Source: Altibacter sp.
GTDB lineage: Bacteria > Bacteroidota > Bacteroidia > Flavobacteriales > Flavobacteriaceae
Assembly: GCF_019913785.1 (NCBI RefSeq)
Contig: NZ_JAIOHK010000072.1
Location: forward strand, 47,922 to 111,921
Length of the DNA: 64,000 bases
Reading direction: 5' to 3'
Part shown: one piece after another, positions 1 to 9,098 of the stretch
Layout: each line of letters starts with the position of its first letter
Position numbering within the stretch: the stretch's first letter is position 1
The notes under the pieces: generated by a model
The model's input: the letters and a program-made list of their open reading frames with translations, nothing else
Databases searched by the model: none
What the model was told of the DNA's origin: nothing
Program-made: the position numbers and the translations under genes

Positions 1-38
1 TTTTAACTAAGTAAACCAACCTGCATGAATCTGCCTGT

Positions 39-1355
39 TTAGGCCTTCTTAGCTTCGGAAGTACTGACCGATCTTTTATCGATGATATTCTTGGGTTTTC
101 TACTCAAGAGTGGGTTTTGAAGTGCTTCGATTACATCTTTTTCATGAAATTCAATTTTAGGACTTACCCTTAATTTGGCTCTAAAGTGATCCTTTATATT
201 TTGCAATAAGTCCTCAGATTGATTTTTTGAAGCGATCTTTACCAGAATCTCGTCCGTCCCCAATTCGTTGTGATAGATCTCAAACACATAGCCCTCAATT
301 TCTTCGAAATGGCTAAGTACATTAAACATGGCAGGTGGGTACAGGGTCGTTCCCTTGTATTTGATCATGTGTTTCTTTCTGCCCACCACGGCTCCCAATC
401 GAAGTGTATTTCGTCCACAATCGCATGGGGTTGTATGCGCCTGTACCATATCACCGGTCTTGAATCTCAGGAGCGGCATGGCCTCAACGCCCAAGGTAGT
501 AATGACAAGTTCCCCGACTTCTCCTTCAGCAACAGGCTCATTGGCTTCGTCCAGTATTTCAGCAATAATCAATTCCGGGTGATGATGCCCACCTACATGG
601 AACTTACATTCATTAAAGGCTGTACTCATTTCGGTAGAGGCATAGGTGCTAAACAGCTCAATATCCCATTCAGCCAAAATTTTACGAGCCAATGTATTGT
701 ATGAAAAATCCTGTTCGCGGATAGGTTCGCCTATGCAAATTGCTCCTTTAACGCCGGCTTTGTTTAGGTCGATATCATTCAAATAAGCATATTCTATTAA
801 CTTCAGTAAAAAAGACGGCACTACAATAAGGTAGGTAGGATTGAATTTTTTTATGGAATCCCATTGTAATTCGGGTACCCCTGAGCCTACACGAATAATG
901 CCGGCTCCAAGTTCTCTCGCGCCCAAAAAATACGCCATCCCCGCCATAAAACGCCTGTCTATCGTGGTCATAAGTTGCAACACATCTTCGTGAGTCACCC
1001 CCGAACATGCAAAACTAATGGCTTCATTATAGGCCAATCGATCCAAATCATTGTTTGTTAGTGCCAGCATCACCGGCTCTCCCAATGTCCCGGACGTGGT
1101 AACAAAATCGATGATCCTATTTCTAGCAACACAGATAAAATCGTCATTATACTGTTGTAATTGTTCTTTGGTGGTTACGGGTACGCTTCGAAGTGCTTCC
1201 AAGGAATTAATTGTCTCCGCTTCAATTTGGTGTTGTTCAAAAACGCGGCGGTAATAAGGCGAATTATTAAACACATAGGAGATGAGTTCTTTCAGTTTTT
1301 TTTCCTGAAATAATTTGATTTCACCCAGGGTCGCTTTTTCAATATCCGGAATCAT
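39..1355 (-). CDS. PaaK-like adenylate-forming ligase of the flexirubin cluster
   Basis: 438-residue member of the phenylacetate-CoA ligase (PaaK) branch of adenylating enzymes. The AMP-binding loop TTSGTLGEP is at residues 86-94, the YASTE motif at 238-242 and the RFKTGD motif at about 297-302. CDCGR at 311-315 resembles the small Cys cluster seen in this family. The length is normal for PaaK. It is the last gene of a long minus-strand run and its start overlaps the stop of the preceding lipoprotein gene by 4 bp. From context I infer that it activates an aromatic acid, most likely 4-coumarate made by the ammonia-lyase at the other end of the operon, as a CoA or ACP thioester. Substrate and acceptor cannot be read from the sequence. 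Confidence 0.85.
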   Translation of the reverse strand: MIPDIEKATLGEIKLFQEKKLKELISYVFNNSPYYRRVFEQHQIEAETINSLEALRSVPVTTKEQLQQYNDDFICVARNRIIDFVTTSGTLGEPVMLALTNNDLDRLAYNEAISFACSGVTHEDVLQLMTTIDRRFMAGMAYFLGARELGAGIIRVGSGVPELQWDSIKKFNPTYLIVVPSFLLKLIEYAYLNDIDLNKAGVKGAICIGEPIREQDFSYNTLARKILAEWDIELFSTYASTEMSTAFNECKFHVGGHHHPELIIAEILDEANEPVAEGEVGELVITTLGVEAMPLLRFKTGDMVQAHTTPCDCGRNTLRLGAVVGRKKHMIKYKGTTLYPPAMFNVLSHFEEIEGYVFEIYHNELGTDEILVKIASKNQSEDLLQNIKDHFRAKLRVSPKIEFHEKDVIEALQNPLLSRKPKNIIDKRSVSTSEAKKA

Positions 1356-3037
1356 TTCTTCAATTTTCTTCTAAGTTTCTTACGTTCTTTTTCCACCTTT
1401 TCACGATCGGGAACCGTAGTAATTTCTAAGGTAATTGCCTTTTCAAATGCTTTGAGCGCAGCAGCTTTATAATTGTTTTGAAGATAATACATTCCCGCTA
1501 AATAATAGGCCTTCCAATAGTTGGGATTTAAGTTCTGTAATTTTACTAACTGCGACGCGGATACTGTATTTTTATTTTCGATGGCAGCTTCAATTTCCCT
1601 TTCCAAAAGGCGATAGGCCTCATAATTGCGAAAATCTTTGGTCGAAGCAAAGGAATCCTCAGCAATGGTTAGTTTTTTTTCTGAAACTGAAGTAAGTGCC
1701 GGCCTTCCCTCCCTGTTTTTGAAGACTTCATTCAGATCATACGCCACAAACTCACCTAACTGATACGGATGTGTGGACACCCATACTTTTAATTCGCTTG
1801 GTTTAAATACAATACCGTGATGCGCTAACAGTTGGTTCAAGGCTTTTTCATTTCCGAAGCCAATAGGAAGGTCATCCAAACCTTCCTTATTCCGAAGTAT
1901 GAAAACCGCATCCTTAGGCACCAATACCTCCTGTTCGCCTATCAATTCTTTCATCCTCTCAAAGCGATACTGTGAATGACTTTCCTCTATTTGCTTCAAA
2001 TTTCTTTTGTCTTGTGCAAAGGTATCACTTTGGAAGTGGTTGGAACAGATTAACTGACTGCTATTGGGCACTTCGTACACACCAAATCCCGAGGGAGCCA
2101 TCTCGATTAAGGCTGCTCTGCCATCGGCAGCGCTTCCTATAAAAATAGATTCAGAAACAAACACTTCTTTGGTTTTTGCAATTTCCACGGCCTCCTCAAT
2201 AGTGGCGGCATATTGTAAAATCTCACGTGTTACTATAGAAATGGGCGTTTTCGCCACTAAAGGAATCTTAGATTTTCCGGCATTCATGGTTACTGTCAAC
2301 CCTTGATCGTTCATTCCAGAAACCACCCCTATCATCCCACCCCAGGTAACCGACATGAATTTATAGCCTTCGGAAGGGTTTACAAAGGCTACGATCTTTT
2401 CTTGAGCAAAATCGTCTCCGGCATAGAAATCAAAATTTCGTCCTATGAGTAATTTTCCATCTGGGGTCTTATCGCCCCAAACGGCAAATGAGGAACATCC
2501 CACCAAGGCCAGATCCTGTAGTGCATGCCCTATATCGTGTGCCCCATGCAAGTACAGCAGTCTTAAATAAGGAGGCGCAATATGATTGTATTTTTGGGAT
2601 GAAAATTGAGAAAGTCCATAAATTTCGGCTTTGTATTCCTCGGGAATATGAAGGTACATTTTCCTGTTGAACCATGCCAAAAATTTTCGAAGGAAGGCCT
2701 GTTTTCCTTTTGACGGAACAATTTCTTCTACCTTATCCAAGAAAACAGCCTCTTGTTGCTGCATGAGTTCCTGAGTTAAAAGACCGGTGGCTATTCCTCG
2801 TTCTAAAGGATCGCCTTCTACATACAATTCCCAAAGCCCGTACTCGTTTTTTGTCAAAAAATTATTTCCGGCTGTGAATACAGTATCCGAAATCACTATG
2901 CGCTCGGGAACTGCAATATTATAGGCACTCAAATCAGGCTTGTCCTGTAATGACTTGGAAATCCCGCAAGAAGTAAGGAGTGATGCTACGAATAGCAAAA
3001 TAAAATAATATTTCAATCTACTGTGGTAACGCTCCAT
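1352..3037 (-). CDS. C45-family Ntn-hydrolase/acyltransferase-like lipoprotein with TPR tail
   Basis: 561-residue predicted lipoprotein; the signal peptide ends in lipobox LLTSC (Cys24). The central domain resembles the C45 family (acyl-CoA:6-aminopenicillanate acyltransferase-like, choloylglycine-hydrolase fold). GCSSF places a candidate autoprocessed nucleophile at Cys181, followed by GRNFDF at 199-204. Residues from about 485 to 560 look like TPR helices ending in a highly basic tail. Known relatives cleave themselves to expose the N-terminal Cys and then hydrolyse or transfer amides and acyl groups. The start overlaps the upstream cupin gene by 20 bp, so it is translated within the pigment operon. 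Role is inferred only: an envelope-bound acyl transfer or ester/amide hydrolysis step in pigment assembly or release. Confidence 0.8.
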   Translation of the reverse strand: MERYHSRLKYYFILLFVASLLTSCGISKSLQDKPDLSAYNIAVPERIVISDTVFTAGNNFLTKNEYGLWELYVEGDPLERGIATGLLTQELMQQQEAVFLDKVEEIVPSKGKQAFLRKFLAWFNRKMYLHIPEEYKAEIYGLSQFSSQKYNHIAPPYLRLLYLHGAHDIGHALQDLALVGCSSFAVWGDKTPDGKLLIGRNFDFYAGDDFAQEKIVAFVNPSEGYKFMSVTWGGMIGVVSGMNDQGLTVTMNAGKSKIPLVAKTPISIVTREILQYAATIEEAVEIAKTKEVFVSESIFIGSAADGRAALIEMAPSGFGVYEVPNSSQLICSNHFQSDTFAQDKRNLKQIEESHSQYRFERMKELIGEQEVLVPKDAVFILRNKEGLDDLPIGFGNEKALNQLLAHHGIVFKPSELKVWVSTHPYQLGEFVAYDLNEVFKNREGRPALTSVSEKKLTIAEDSFASTKDFRNYEAYRLLEREIEAAIENKNTVSASQLVKLQNLNPNYWKAYYLAGMYYLQNNYKAAALKAFEKAITLEITTVPDREKVEKERKKLRRKLKK

Positions 3038-3914
3038 TATTTCTAGATTTTGCCATTTTCTTGTTTGTTCGCGTTAGCACTCTCTTTTCTTTATAATTTA
3101 CCCATCGTTCGCCCCATAATTTTCGCATGACATTTTCAAACGGACGCATTGCAAAGACATTGGCCAACATTTTAACAAATCGCACCGGATGGCGTGGAAG
3201 TGAACGCAATGTGATTGAAAATCCGCCGTCCAGATATTTAATGTAATGCCAGTATCCGCTTGGCATATACAAGGCATCTCCATGCTTCATTTCGGCGTAG
3301 ATTCCCTGCGCTTTTTGAAGTGCCGGATATTTTGAAAAATCGGGATTATCCATATCAATAGCCTCCAAATTGTGAACTGCAAAAGGTACTTTGTACAAAT
3401 ATTTGGTTTGTTTGGGTGAAAAAAGGGTGACTGCCTTATGCCCGTGAAAATGAAAATGTACTAAATCTGACAAATCCATATCGTAATGTGGCAAAACACG
3501 AGAGCCGCCTCCGCCAAAAAACATCACCGGTAAGCGTTTAAAGAATTTCAGTCCGATATCGGGATATTTTATGTCCTTTAAAAGTTCGGGCATATTATCT
3601 AAGATATTATAGAAGAATATTCGAAGATCTGTAGGTTGCGATTTGAGAAGCTCCAAATAGTCGTATAACTTCATTGTCTTCACGGGTGCTGCCGAATTTT
3701 GCTTGCCTTTGGTTGGTTCGCTATTGTACAGAGGGACCTTTTGATCGCCTGCATGTTCTTGAAAATAGTCAAGGTTCCATTTTTCGTAGGCATCCCAATC
3801 CTTGGCTAATTTCTCGATAAGTACCGGCCGCTGTGGTTTATAGTACTTCTCAATAAATTCCTGCTTAGATATGTTTTTTACTCTTTCAACCGCTATGGTT
3901 GTAATTTGCCCCAT
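3018..3914 (-). CDS. Cupin-8/JmjC-type Fe(II) 2-oxoglutarate oxygenase-like protein
   Basis: 298 residues. A double-stranded beta-helix carries the HxD...H metal triad of the FIH/JmjC-like (cupin_8) family: His143 and Asp145 in LPHYDMD and His223 in GYWHYIKY. Lys160 in HGHKAVTLFSP lies where family members hold 2-oxoglutarate. Relatives hydroxylate proteins or small molecules. It lies 4 bp downstream of the CrtI-like gene and overlaps the C45 lipoprotein gene, so it is part of the operon. Pigment ring or chain hydroxylation is possible; protein hydroxylation is equally possible. Confidence 0.8.
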   Translation of the reverse strand: MGQITTIAVERVKNISKQEFIEKYYKPQRPVLIEKLAKDWDAYEKWNLDYFQEHAGDQKVPLYNSEPTKGKQNSAAPVKTMKLYDYLELLKSQPTDLRIFFYNILDNMPELLKDIKYPDIGLKFFKRLPVMFFGGGGSRVLPHYDMDLSDLVHFHFHGHKAVTLFSPKQTKYLYKVPFAVHNLEAIDMDNPDFSKYPALQKAQGIYAEMKHGDALYMPSGYWHYIKYLDGGFSITLRSLPRHPVRFVKMLANVFAMRPFENVMRKLWGERWVNYKEKRVLTRTNKKMAKSRNNGALPQ

Positions 3915-3918
3915 ACAG

Positions 3919-5466
3919 TTAGCTTTTTACTTCTTCTTTTAAGTTGGCTTCTTTTATTTTATCCAATAGATACTCACTTCCTAGTATGACCGAACAAGTA
4001 ACGATGCCACTAATAGTCACGCCTAAAATTCCATGCATGTTTAAACTTTGACCGGTAAAATACAGGTTTCTAATTTTGGTTCTAGCTGAAATAAAAGATT
4101 TTAACGAATTATTCGCATCCTTTACATAGCCGTACATAGAGCCTCGATTACAACCAATATAATCTCGGTATGATAAAGGAGTGGAGGAATAAACCGCTTG
4201 GATGCACTGCCTGATATTCGGAAACTTTTTCTCGATTTCTACTAAAAACTGTTCTTCTTTTTGTGCTTTAAAGTCCTCATAGGTTTGTCCCCTGTCGTTC
4301 TTTTTGGCAGCAGTATTAAACGTCCCTACCCAGGGAGCCATTTCATCAAAATTCATATAGGTCATGGCCGCCATATTATCTGCGTATCCATCGAAATTCT
4401 TCTTGATACCCATCGAAATCATATATGCTCTTGGCCAGTCCTCCTTGGTGTAATTTTGCGCATCCCAAATACCTTCATGGCTTTTATAGTGATAGTAATT
4501 TTTATTGATGTATTTAAAAGTTCCGGGTTTTAATACTAAGTATAAGGTAAAGGCTGCGATGGTACTTTCGATATTTTCAATTCGGGAAACATAGGACTTT
4601 CTAAAATTTTCCTTCCCAACCATTTTTATGGTTAATTTAGGTTCAATATTCGAAATAAAAAGATCGCCCTTTACCAGATTTCCACTTTCTGTTCGAGCCG
4701 CACATATTAAACCGTCTTCAAGTTCAAAATCCACAACTTCCTGACGTTTGTATGCCTCTCCTCCCGCTTCTCGCAATCGGTTGAGCAGAGCCTTCGTTAT
4801 CTGACTCCCGCCGTTGACAACTCTGTAGGCACTTTCTATATAACTGTTTACGGAAAGGGCATGCACGTAAAAAGGTGTGCGATCTGCCTCTCCCGCATAT
4901 AGCAGGTTGCTTCCGCCTAATACAGCGCGCAATTTTTTGTTCGAAGTAATCGAATCGATATACTCTTTGGCATATAATTCAAAAACTTCGGTGTCGTCAT
5001 AATAAGGCTTTCCAAGCTTTACCTTGTAGAGAGGGAATTTACTACAGGTCTCCTTCAGTTTGTCGCAATAAGCGATAATGGCCGCCTTTTCTTCAGGAAA
5101 ATCTGAAACTAGGCCCTTTATAAAATTATCGTAGCCCTGTCCGTGTTTGTATTCTAATTTATCATCGTCAAAGGAGATGATATCAAATCCATCCTCATCT
5201 AATTTCTGAAGTTCAATATCATCCATAATCCCTAAATACTTGAAATATTGATAGAGATTTTGACCTTCTGAAAGTCCCCCGATATAATGCACCCCAGTAT
5301 CGAAGATTGTTTTGTTACGCACAAATGTTTGCAAATTACCCCCAAACTGATTGTTCTTTTCGAGCACACACACACTGCGACCTTCCTTTGCAAGAATGAT
5401 AGCCGAAACCAGACCACCTAAGCCGCTTCCAACAATTACAACATCATATTTCTCTTTTAATTTCAA
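3919..5466 (-). CDS. CrtI/retinol saturase-like FAD-dependent oxidoreductase
   Basis: 515 residues of the phytoene desaturase/all-trans-retinol 13,14-reductase superfamily. An N-terminal Rossmann FAD site is visible as GSGLGG at 13-18, followed by the CVLEKN strand end and the GGNLQTF segment typical of CrtI relatives. The C-terminal region LYFTGQSLNMHGILG resembles the second FAD-contacting motif. It overlaps the MMPL fusion gene by 4 bp (ATGA-type coupling). Family members desaturate or reduce conjugated polyenes, so activity on the aryl polyene or on the alkyl chains of the resorcinol is plausible. No carotenoid gene (CrtB/E/Z) is nearby, so a carotenoid role is unlikely. Confidence 0.85.
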   Translation of the reverse strand: MKLKEKYDVVIVGSGLGGLVSAIILAKEGRSVCVLEKNNQFGGNLQTFVRNKTIFDTGVHYIGGLSEGQNLYQYFKYLGIMDDIELQKLDEDGFDIISFDDDKLEYKHGQGYDNFIKGLVSDFPEEKAAIIAYCDKLKETCSKFPLYKVKLGKPYYDDTEVFELYAKEYIDSITSNKKLRAVLGGSNLLYAGEADRTPFYVHALSVNSYIESAYRVVNGGSQITKALLNRLREAGGEAYKRQEVVDFELEDGLICAARTESGNLVKGDLFISNIEPKLTIKMVGKENFRKSYVSRIENIESTIAAFTLYLVLKPGTFKYINKNYYHYKSHEGIWDAQNYTKEDWPRAYMISMGIKKNFDGYADNMAAMTYMNFDEMAPWVGTFNTAAKKNDRGQTYEDFKAQKEEQFLVEIEKKFPNIRQCIQAVYSSTPLSYRDYIGCNRGSMYGYVKDANNSLKSFISARTKIRNLYFTGQSLNMHGILGVTISGIVTCSVILGSEYLLDKIKEANLKEEVKS

Positions 5467-8400
5467 GTATTTTCCTTTTGTTTAAAGATAATAAGTTTGT
5501 CGTCCTTATAGACAATCTTAGGCTTCAAAAAGTGTTTATTTTCTGAATTGTTTGCTTGAAAGGCTGATTCTTCTGAAGCATTAATAATAAATGTATCGGC
5601 AGCATGAGCCAGTGCCTCTTCTTTATTGTTCAGAAGTTGAATTCTATTGTAGTGTGAGAAGATAAAACTATTCCTCACAATACTTCTGTTTGTTTCATCT
5701 TCGATATAGCTGTATATTTTTCGTTCTGCACTATCCAAAAGAAGTAGAAAATCTAATTGCCCGAAACCATCGGATAAGTTGACGATCGAACTCTTTTTAC
5801 CAACGACATCCACAATTTTTGCATAGGCAAGCTTGCGTTCATTTAAGTCTTTCTTTACACGACTATAAAGCCCATCTCCCTTATAGCGATAGTCATTTTT
5901 TATCACTGAATGAAAATAAGTTTCATCCTCGATCTCATTTCTTAATTTTTCGAATTGAGATCTGAAAAACGCCCCAATACTTTTTGTTTGTTCCTTATAT
6001 GATGCCCCATAGGAAATGTCTTCAGAAGAAATACGATGCAGAATTTTTATAGTAATACTTCCATCGCGAATCACAAAACTGCCTTTAGGAAGCACTTCAG
6101 AATTTCCGTGAATTAATACCGGAATAAGATCCAAGTTCAGTTTTTCAGCAAGAAAAAACGCCCCCTTATGAAAACGTCTTATCTTATTGGTAGTAGATCT
6201 CGTCCCCTCCGGAAAGGCCATTAACGAATACCCTTGCGCAACCTTTTGACGCAGTTGTTCTACTCCGTTTTCAATGCCTCCCGAAACCGGATAAAAACCA
6301 GCCATTTGTACCGCTTTTCCAAAAATTGGCGAATTATACACCCAGTCATTTACCAAGAAAATAATTTTGGGATGAAGCATGCCCACTGCAAGGATATCCA
6401 AAAAAGAAGTGTGATTCGCAATGATAATTCCGGGTTTTGTAAACGTCTCTCCGCCCGTATTAATAATACGTTTTTTTACAAAGGGATTGGTGTATAAAAC
6501 CGATTTCATAAATTTTGAAATAACCTTATGAAACACACGCATTTTTACTTTTTTACGCAGTGGTATTATTGGCATGAAAAGCGCACTAAAAACAGAAAGA
6601 CACAGGCCTCCCAGACCGTAATAAGTAAACGAAAGAACTGAATGCACAAGAAGCCTCAAAGATATAGGTCGTTTGGTTTTACTTCCAATAAACAATATAA
6701 ACAGCAGGGGTTGGATCGTAAAAGAAACAAACATCGCCGAAAATATTCCTATGATAGAAACTACAGAAATGGAATACAGGGCGGGGTGTTGGGCAAAGAT
6801 TAAGACTCCAACGCCCAATATTGTTGTGATTACAGAAAGGATTATCGAAGTTTTATGAGTTGCAAGCGTTTTTTCTCCGGTCCTATATTCCTTGAGCATA
6901 CCTGTTGTCACAAAGATGCTGTAATCGATCCCCAGACCAAATATAAATGTTGAAATTATAATATTGAAGATATTAAACTCCAGGCCTACCAAGCCCATAA
7001 CGCCAATGGTGATTACCCAGGTAAGAAGTATGGGAATTGCAGTGACCAGTGTGAGCGAAAAACTTCGGAAAAACAACAGTAGTAGTATCAACACCGCAAG
7101 GATGGAATATCCAATCAGGCTATTAAAATCATTTTTAAGATTTCCCAACAGCGTTTCATTCATCTCCTGTCTATCTATGACCAGCGTCTGCGGCCTTTTC
7201 TTAAAAGCTTGTTTCACTGCTTTCGCATTTCCATCATCCACCTTCACCAAACTTGTCACCGTTGTTAAATCAGTTTCCTCATTGACAAAATCGTCTATCG
7301 AAAAGGTGTCAAAAGCCTTGTAATCTTCCAAATTCATAGGACTGAAATCGGACCCTAAAAGAGCGTAAAACGAATTGAATGTAGTTGGTTTAAAACCAAA
7401 GGTTGCTCCACTTTCAATGAGATGGGTTTTGGTCTGCTCAACGACTTCAGGATTCCAAAATTCCTTCCAGGTTGCAATCTGTTTTCTCTGAATTTCTTCG
7501 GAATGAATTAATGCTCCAACCGAGCTAAAACTAATTATCGCTCCTTCTTCTTTTAACTCCTGTAGCTTCCTAAAAACACTGTCGTTCTCCAAAAGCGCTT
7601 CTTCTGTATTTTTTCCGAAGCTGGCCAGATAAATGGATTTAGATTCTAAATTGGTAAGCGCATCTAAATTTGCCCTTGCTTGAGTAGCGGTGGCAGGTTC
7701 AAAATTTAATTTTGAGATATCTTTGTTGAAGACAGTATTCTTATATGTAAATGCACTAATCGCCACCAGAACAGTAACGAGCCCAATAAGCCACTTGTTT
7801 TTGTGAAAATTGTATGCAGAAATTCTATCCAACACAGTGGCCTTAACCGATTTACTTCCACCACCTTTATAGACAAGCGGAATAAATATCAAGGCAAAGA
7901 CCGAAGCGCCTATTACACTTACCGCTGCAAAAATTCCCAAATCCTGCAAGGCTTGTGATTCTAAAAAAAGTAGGCATAAAAATGCCAAGGCAGTCGTTAA
8001 ACTGCTCATTAAAATGGGCTTGGTAATTTCGCTATAGAGTCGTTCGATGGATTCGTTGTTTCGAATGTGCGTTAGAATATGCAGGGAATAATCTAGGGTA
8101 ACTCCAAGAAGCACCGATCCTATACCCAGAGACACGGCAGATATTTCTGTTCTTACCAGATTAAGAAAAGCCACCGATAGCAATCCTCCAAAAATTGTTG
8201 GGGTAAAAAGTATAAGAGGAATTGTAAGTTTTCTATAAAAAACAATAAAAATAAGCATGAGCATTGTGAGCGCTATTCCTACTGTGAATTGTATATCTTT
8301 TTTGATCTGTTGCGCATTTGCCACCGCAATCAATGCCGCACCAAAATATTCGCTATAGGCCCTACTTTCAAACGAAGTATTTAGCTGTTCCTGAATTGTA

Positions 8401-9098
8401 TTTAACTTTTCAGCAAATACCGAATTCTGCGATGTTTCACTGGATGGAAAGCTTGGAGTTATAAAAATCAAGAGATTCTTTTCGTCCTTACTCAATAAAA
8501 ATCCGTCTCTTAAGGTAAATTGATCACCAATGGCCAATTGCCGCATTTTTTGCATGGCCATAAAAGAAATCCCCAGTGGATCTCTTAACAGTGATTTTTT
8601 TGCAATAATTCCCGAAGGACTTATAAGTGTCTTGTAATTGGTCTCGGTGATCTGTGCAATACTGTCTTTGGAAAGTTTATTTTCAATGGTTTTATAATCG
8701 GTTTCATCGAGAAAAAGAGGCGCATTTTGATATAATAAATCGAGTGTAGTTTCTATAGACGGATCGTCTACTTTTCCCTGAATGTCTTTTATATACGTCG
8801 CTGCATGCGTGTCAATGCTGTCGAGAAAGTCCTGCGCATATTTAACGAGGTCATCAGGAGTTCCTCCCTCACGACTTTGAATATTTACGATAATCTTGTC
8901 GGTGAAATTAACCGATTTCAATATTCGCTGAATGTTTTGTGTCTTGCTATTTGAAGGAATGAGCTTAGAAATATCCTCTTCAAACCGAATTTTTGATGCG
9001 AAAAACCCCAGCGCACTTACCAAAAGCAAGACGCAAATAAGAGACAAGACCTTATTTTTAGATATGAAACGATATGCGCTGTAGCACCAACTATTCAT
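5463..9098 (-). CDS. Trifunctional MMPL transporter / PlsC acyltransferase / methyltransferase-like fusion
   Basis: 1211 residues. The first ~830 residues form an RND/MMPL exporter with two copies of a transmembrane helix plus periplasmic loop unit followed by five-helix bundles. A PlsC-type lysophospholipid acyltransferase domain follows: NHTSFLD (HX4D) near residue 893 and FPEGTRS near 963. The last ~150 residues look like a small Rossmann/SAM-methyltransferase-type domain, but the glycine-rich motif is poor (NLSDGFGQ), so activity is doubtful. It overlaps the GT2 gene by 8 bp and the CrtI-like gene by 4 bp. Such fusions occur in Bacteroidota aryl polyene and flexirubin loci. The likely role is moving or esterifying the lipid-like pigment at the inner membrane. 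Confidence 0.88.
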   Translation of the reverse strand: MNSWCYSAYRFISKNKVLSLICVLLLVSALGFFASKIRFEEDISKLIPSNSKTQNIQRILKSVNFTDKIIVNIQSREGGTPDDLVKYAQDFLDSIDTHAATYIKDIQGKVDDPSIETTLDLLYQNAPLFLDETDYKTIENKLSKDSIAQITETNYKTLISPSGIIAKKSLLRDPLGISFMAMQKMRQLAIGDQFTLRDGFLLSKDEKNLLIFITPSFPSSETSQNSVFAEKLNTIQEQLNTSFESRAYSEYFGAALIAVANAQQIKKDIQFTVGIALTMLMLIFIVFYRKLTIPLILFTPTIFGGLLSVAFLNLVRTEISAVSLGIGSVLLGVTLDYSLHILTHIRNNESIERLYSEITKPILMSSLTTALAFLCLLFLESQALQDLGIFAAVSVIGASVFALIFIPLVYKGGGSKSVKATVLDRISAYNFHKNKWLIGLVTVLVAISAFTYKNTVFNKDISKLNFEPATATQARANLDALTNLESKSIYLASFGKNTEEALLENDSVFRKLQELKEEGAIISFSSVGALIHSEEIQRKQIATWKEFWNPEVVEQTKTHLIESGATFGFKPTTFNSFYALLGSDFSPMNLEDYKAFDTFSIDDFVNEETDLTTVTSLVKVDDGNAKAVKQAFKKRPQTLVIDRQEMNETLLGNLKNDFNSLIGYSILAVLILLLLFFRSFSLTLVTAIPILLTWVITIGVMGLVGLEFNIFNIIISTFIFGLGIDYSIFVTTGMLKEYRTGEKTLATHKTSIILSVITTILGVGVLIFAQHPALYSISVVSIIGIFSAMFVSFTIQPLLFILFIGSKTKRPISLRLLVHSVLSFTYYGLGGLCLSVFSALFMPIIPLRKKVKMRVFHKVISKFMKSVLYTNPFVKKRIINTGGETFTKPGIIIANHTSFLDILAVGMLHPKIIFLVNDWVYNSPIFGKAVQMAGFYPVSGGIENGVEQLRQKVAQGYSLMAFPEGTRSTTNKIRRFHKGAFFLAEKLNLDLIPVLIHGNSEVLPKGSFVIRDGSITIKILHRISSEDISYGASYKEQTKSIGAFFRSQFEKLRNEIEDETYFHSVIKNDYRYKGDGLYSRVKKDLNERKLAYAKIVDVVGKKSSIVNLSDGFGQLDFLLLLDSAERKIYSYIEDETNRSIVRNSFIFSHYNRIQLLNNKEEALAHAADTFIINASEESAFQANNSENKHFLKPKIVYKDDKLIIFKQKENT

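Noticed and set aside
3919..5466. Carotenoid phytoene desaturase gene
   Set aside because: No phytoene synthase, cyclase or hydroxylase nearby; its operon makes flexirubin, so only a CrtI-like fold is claimed.
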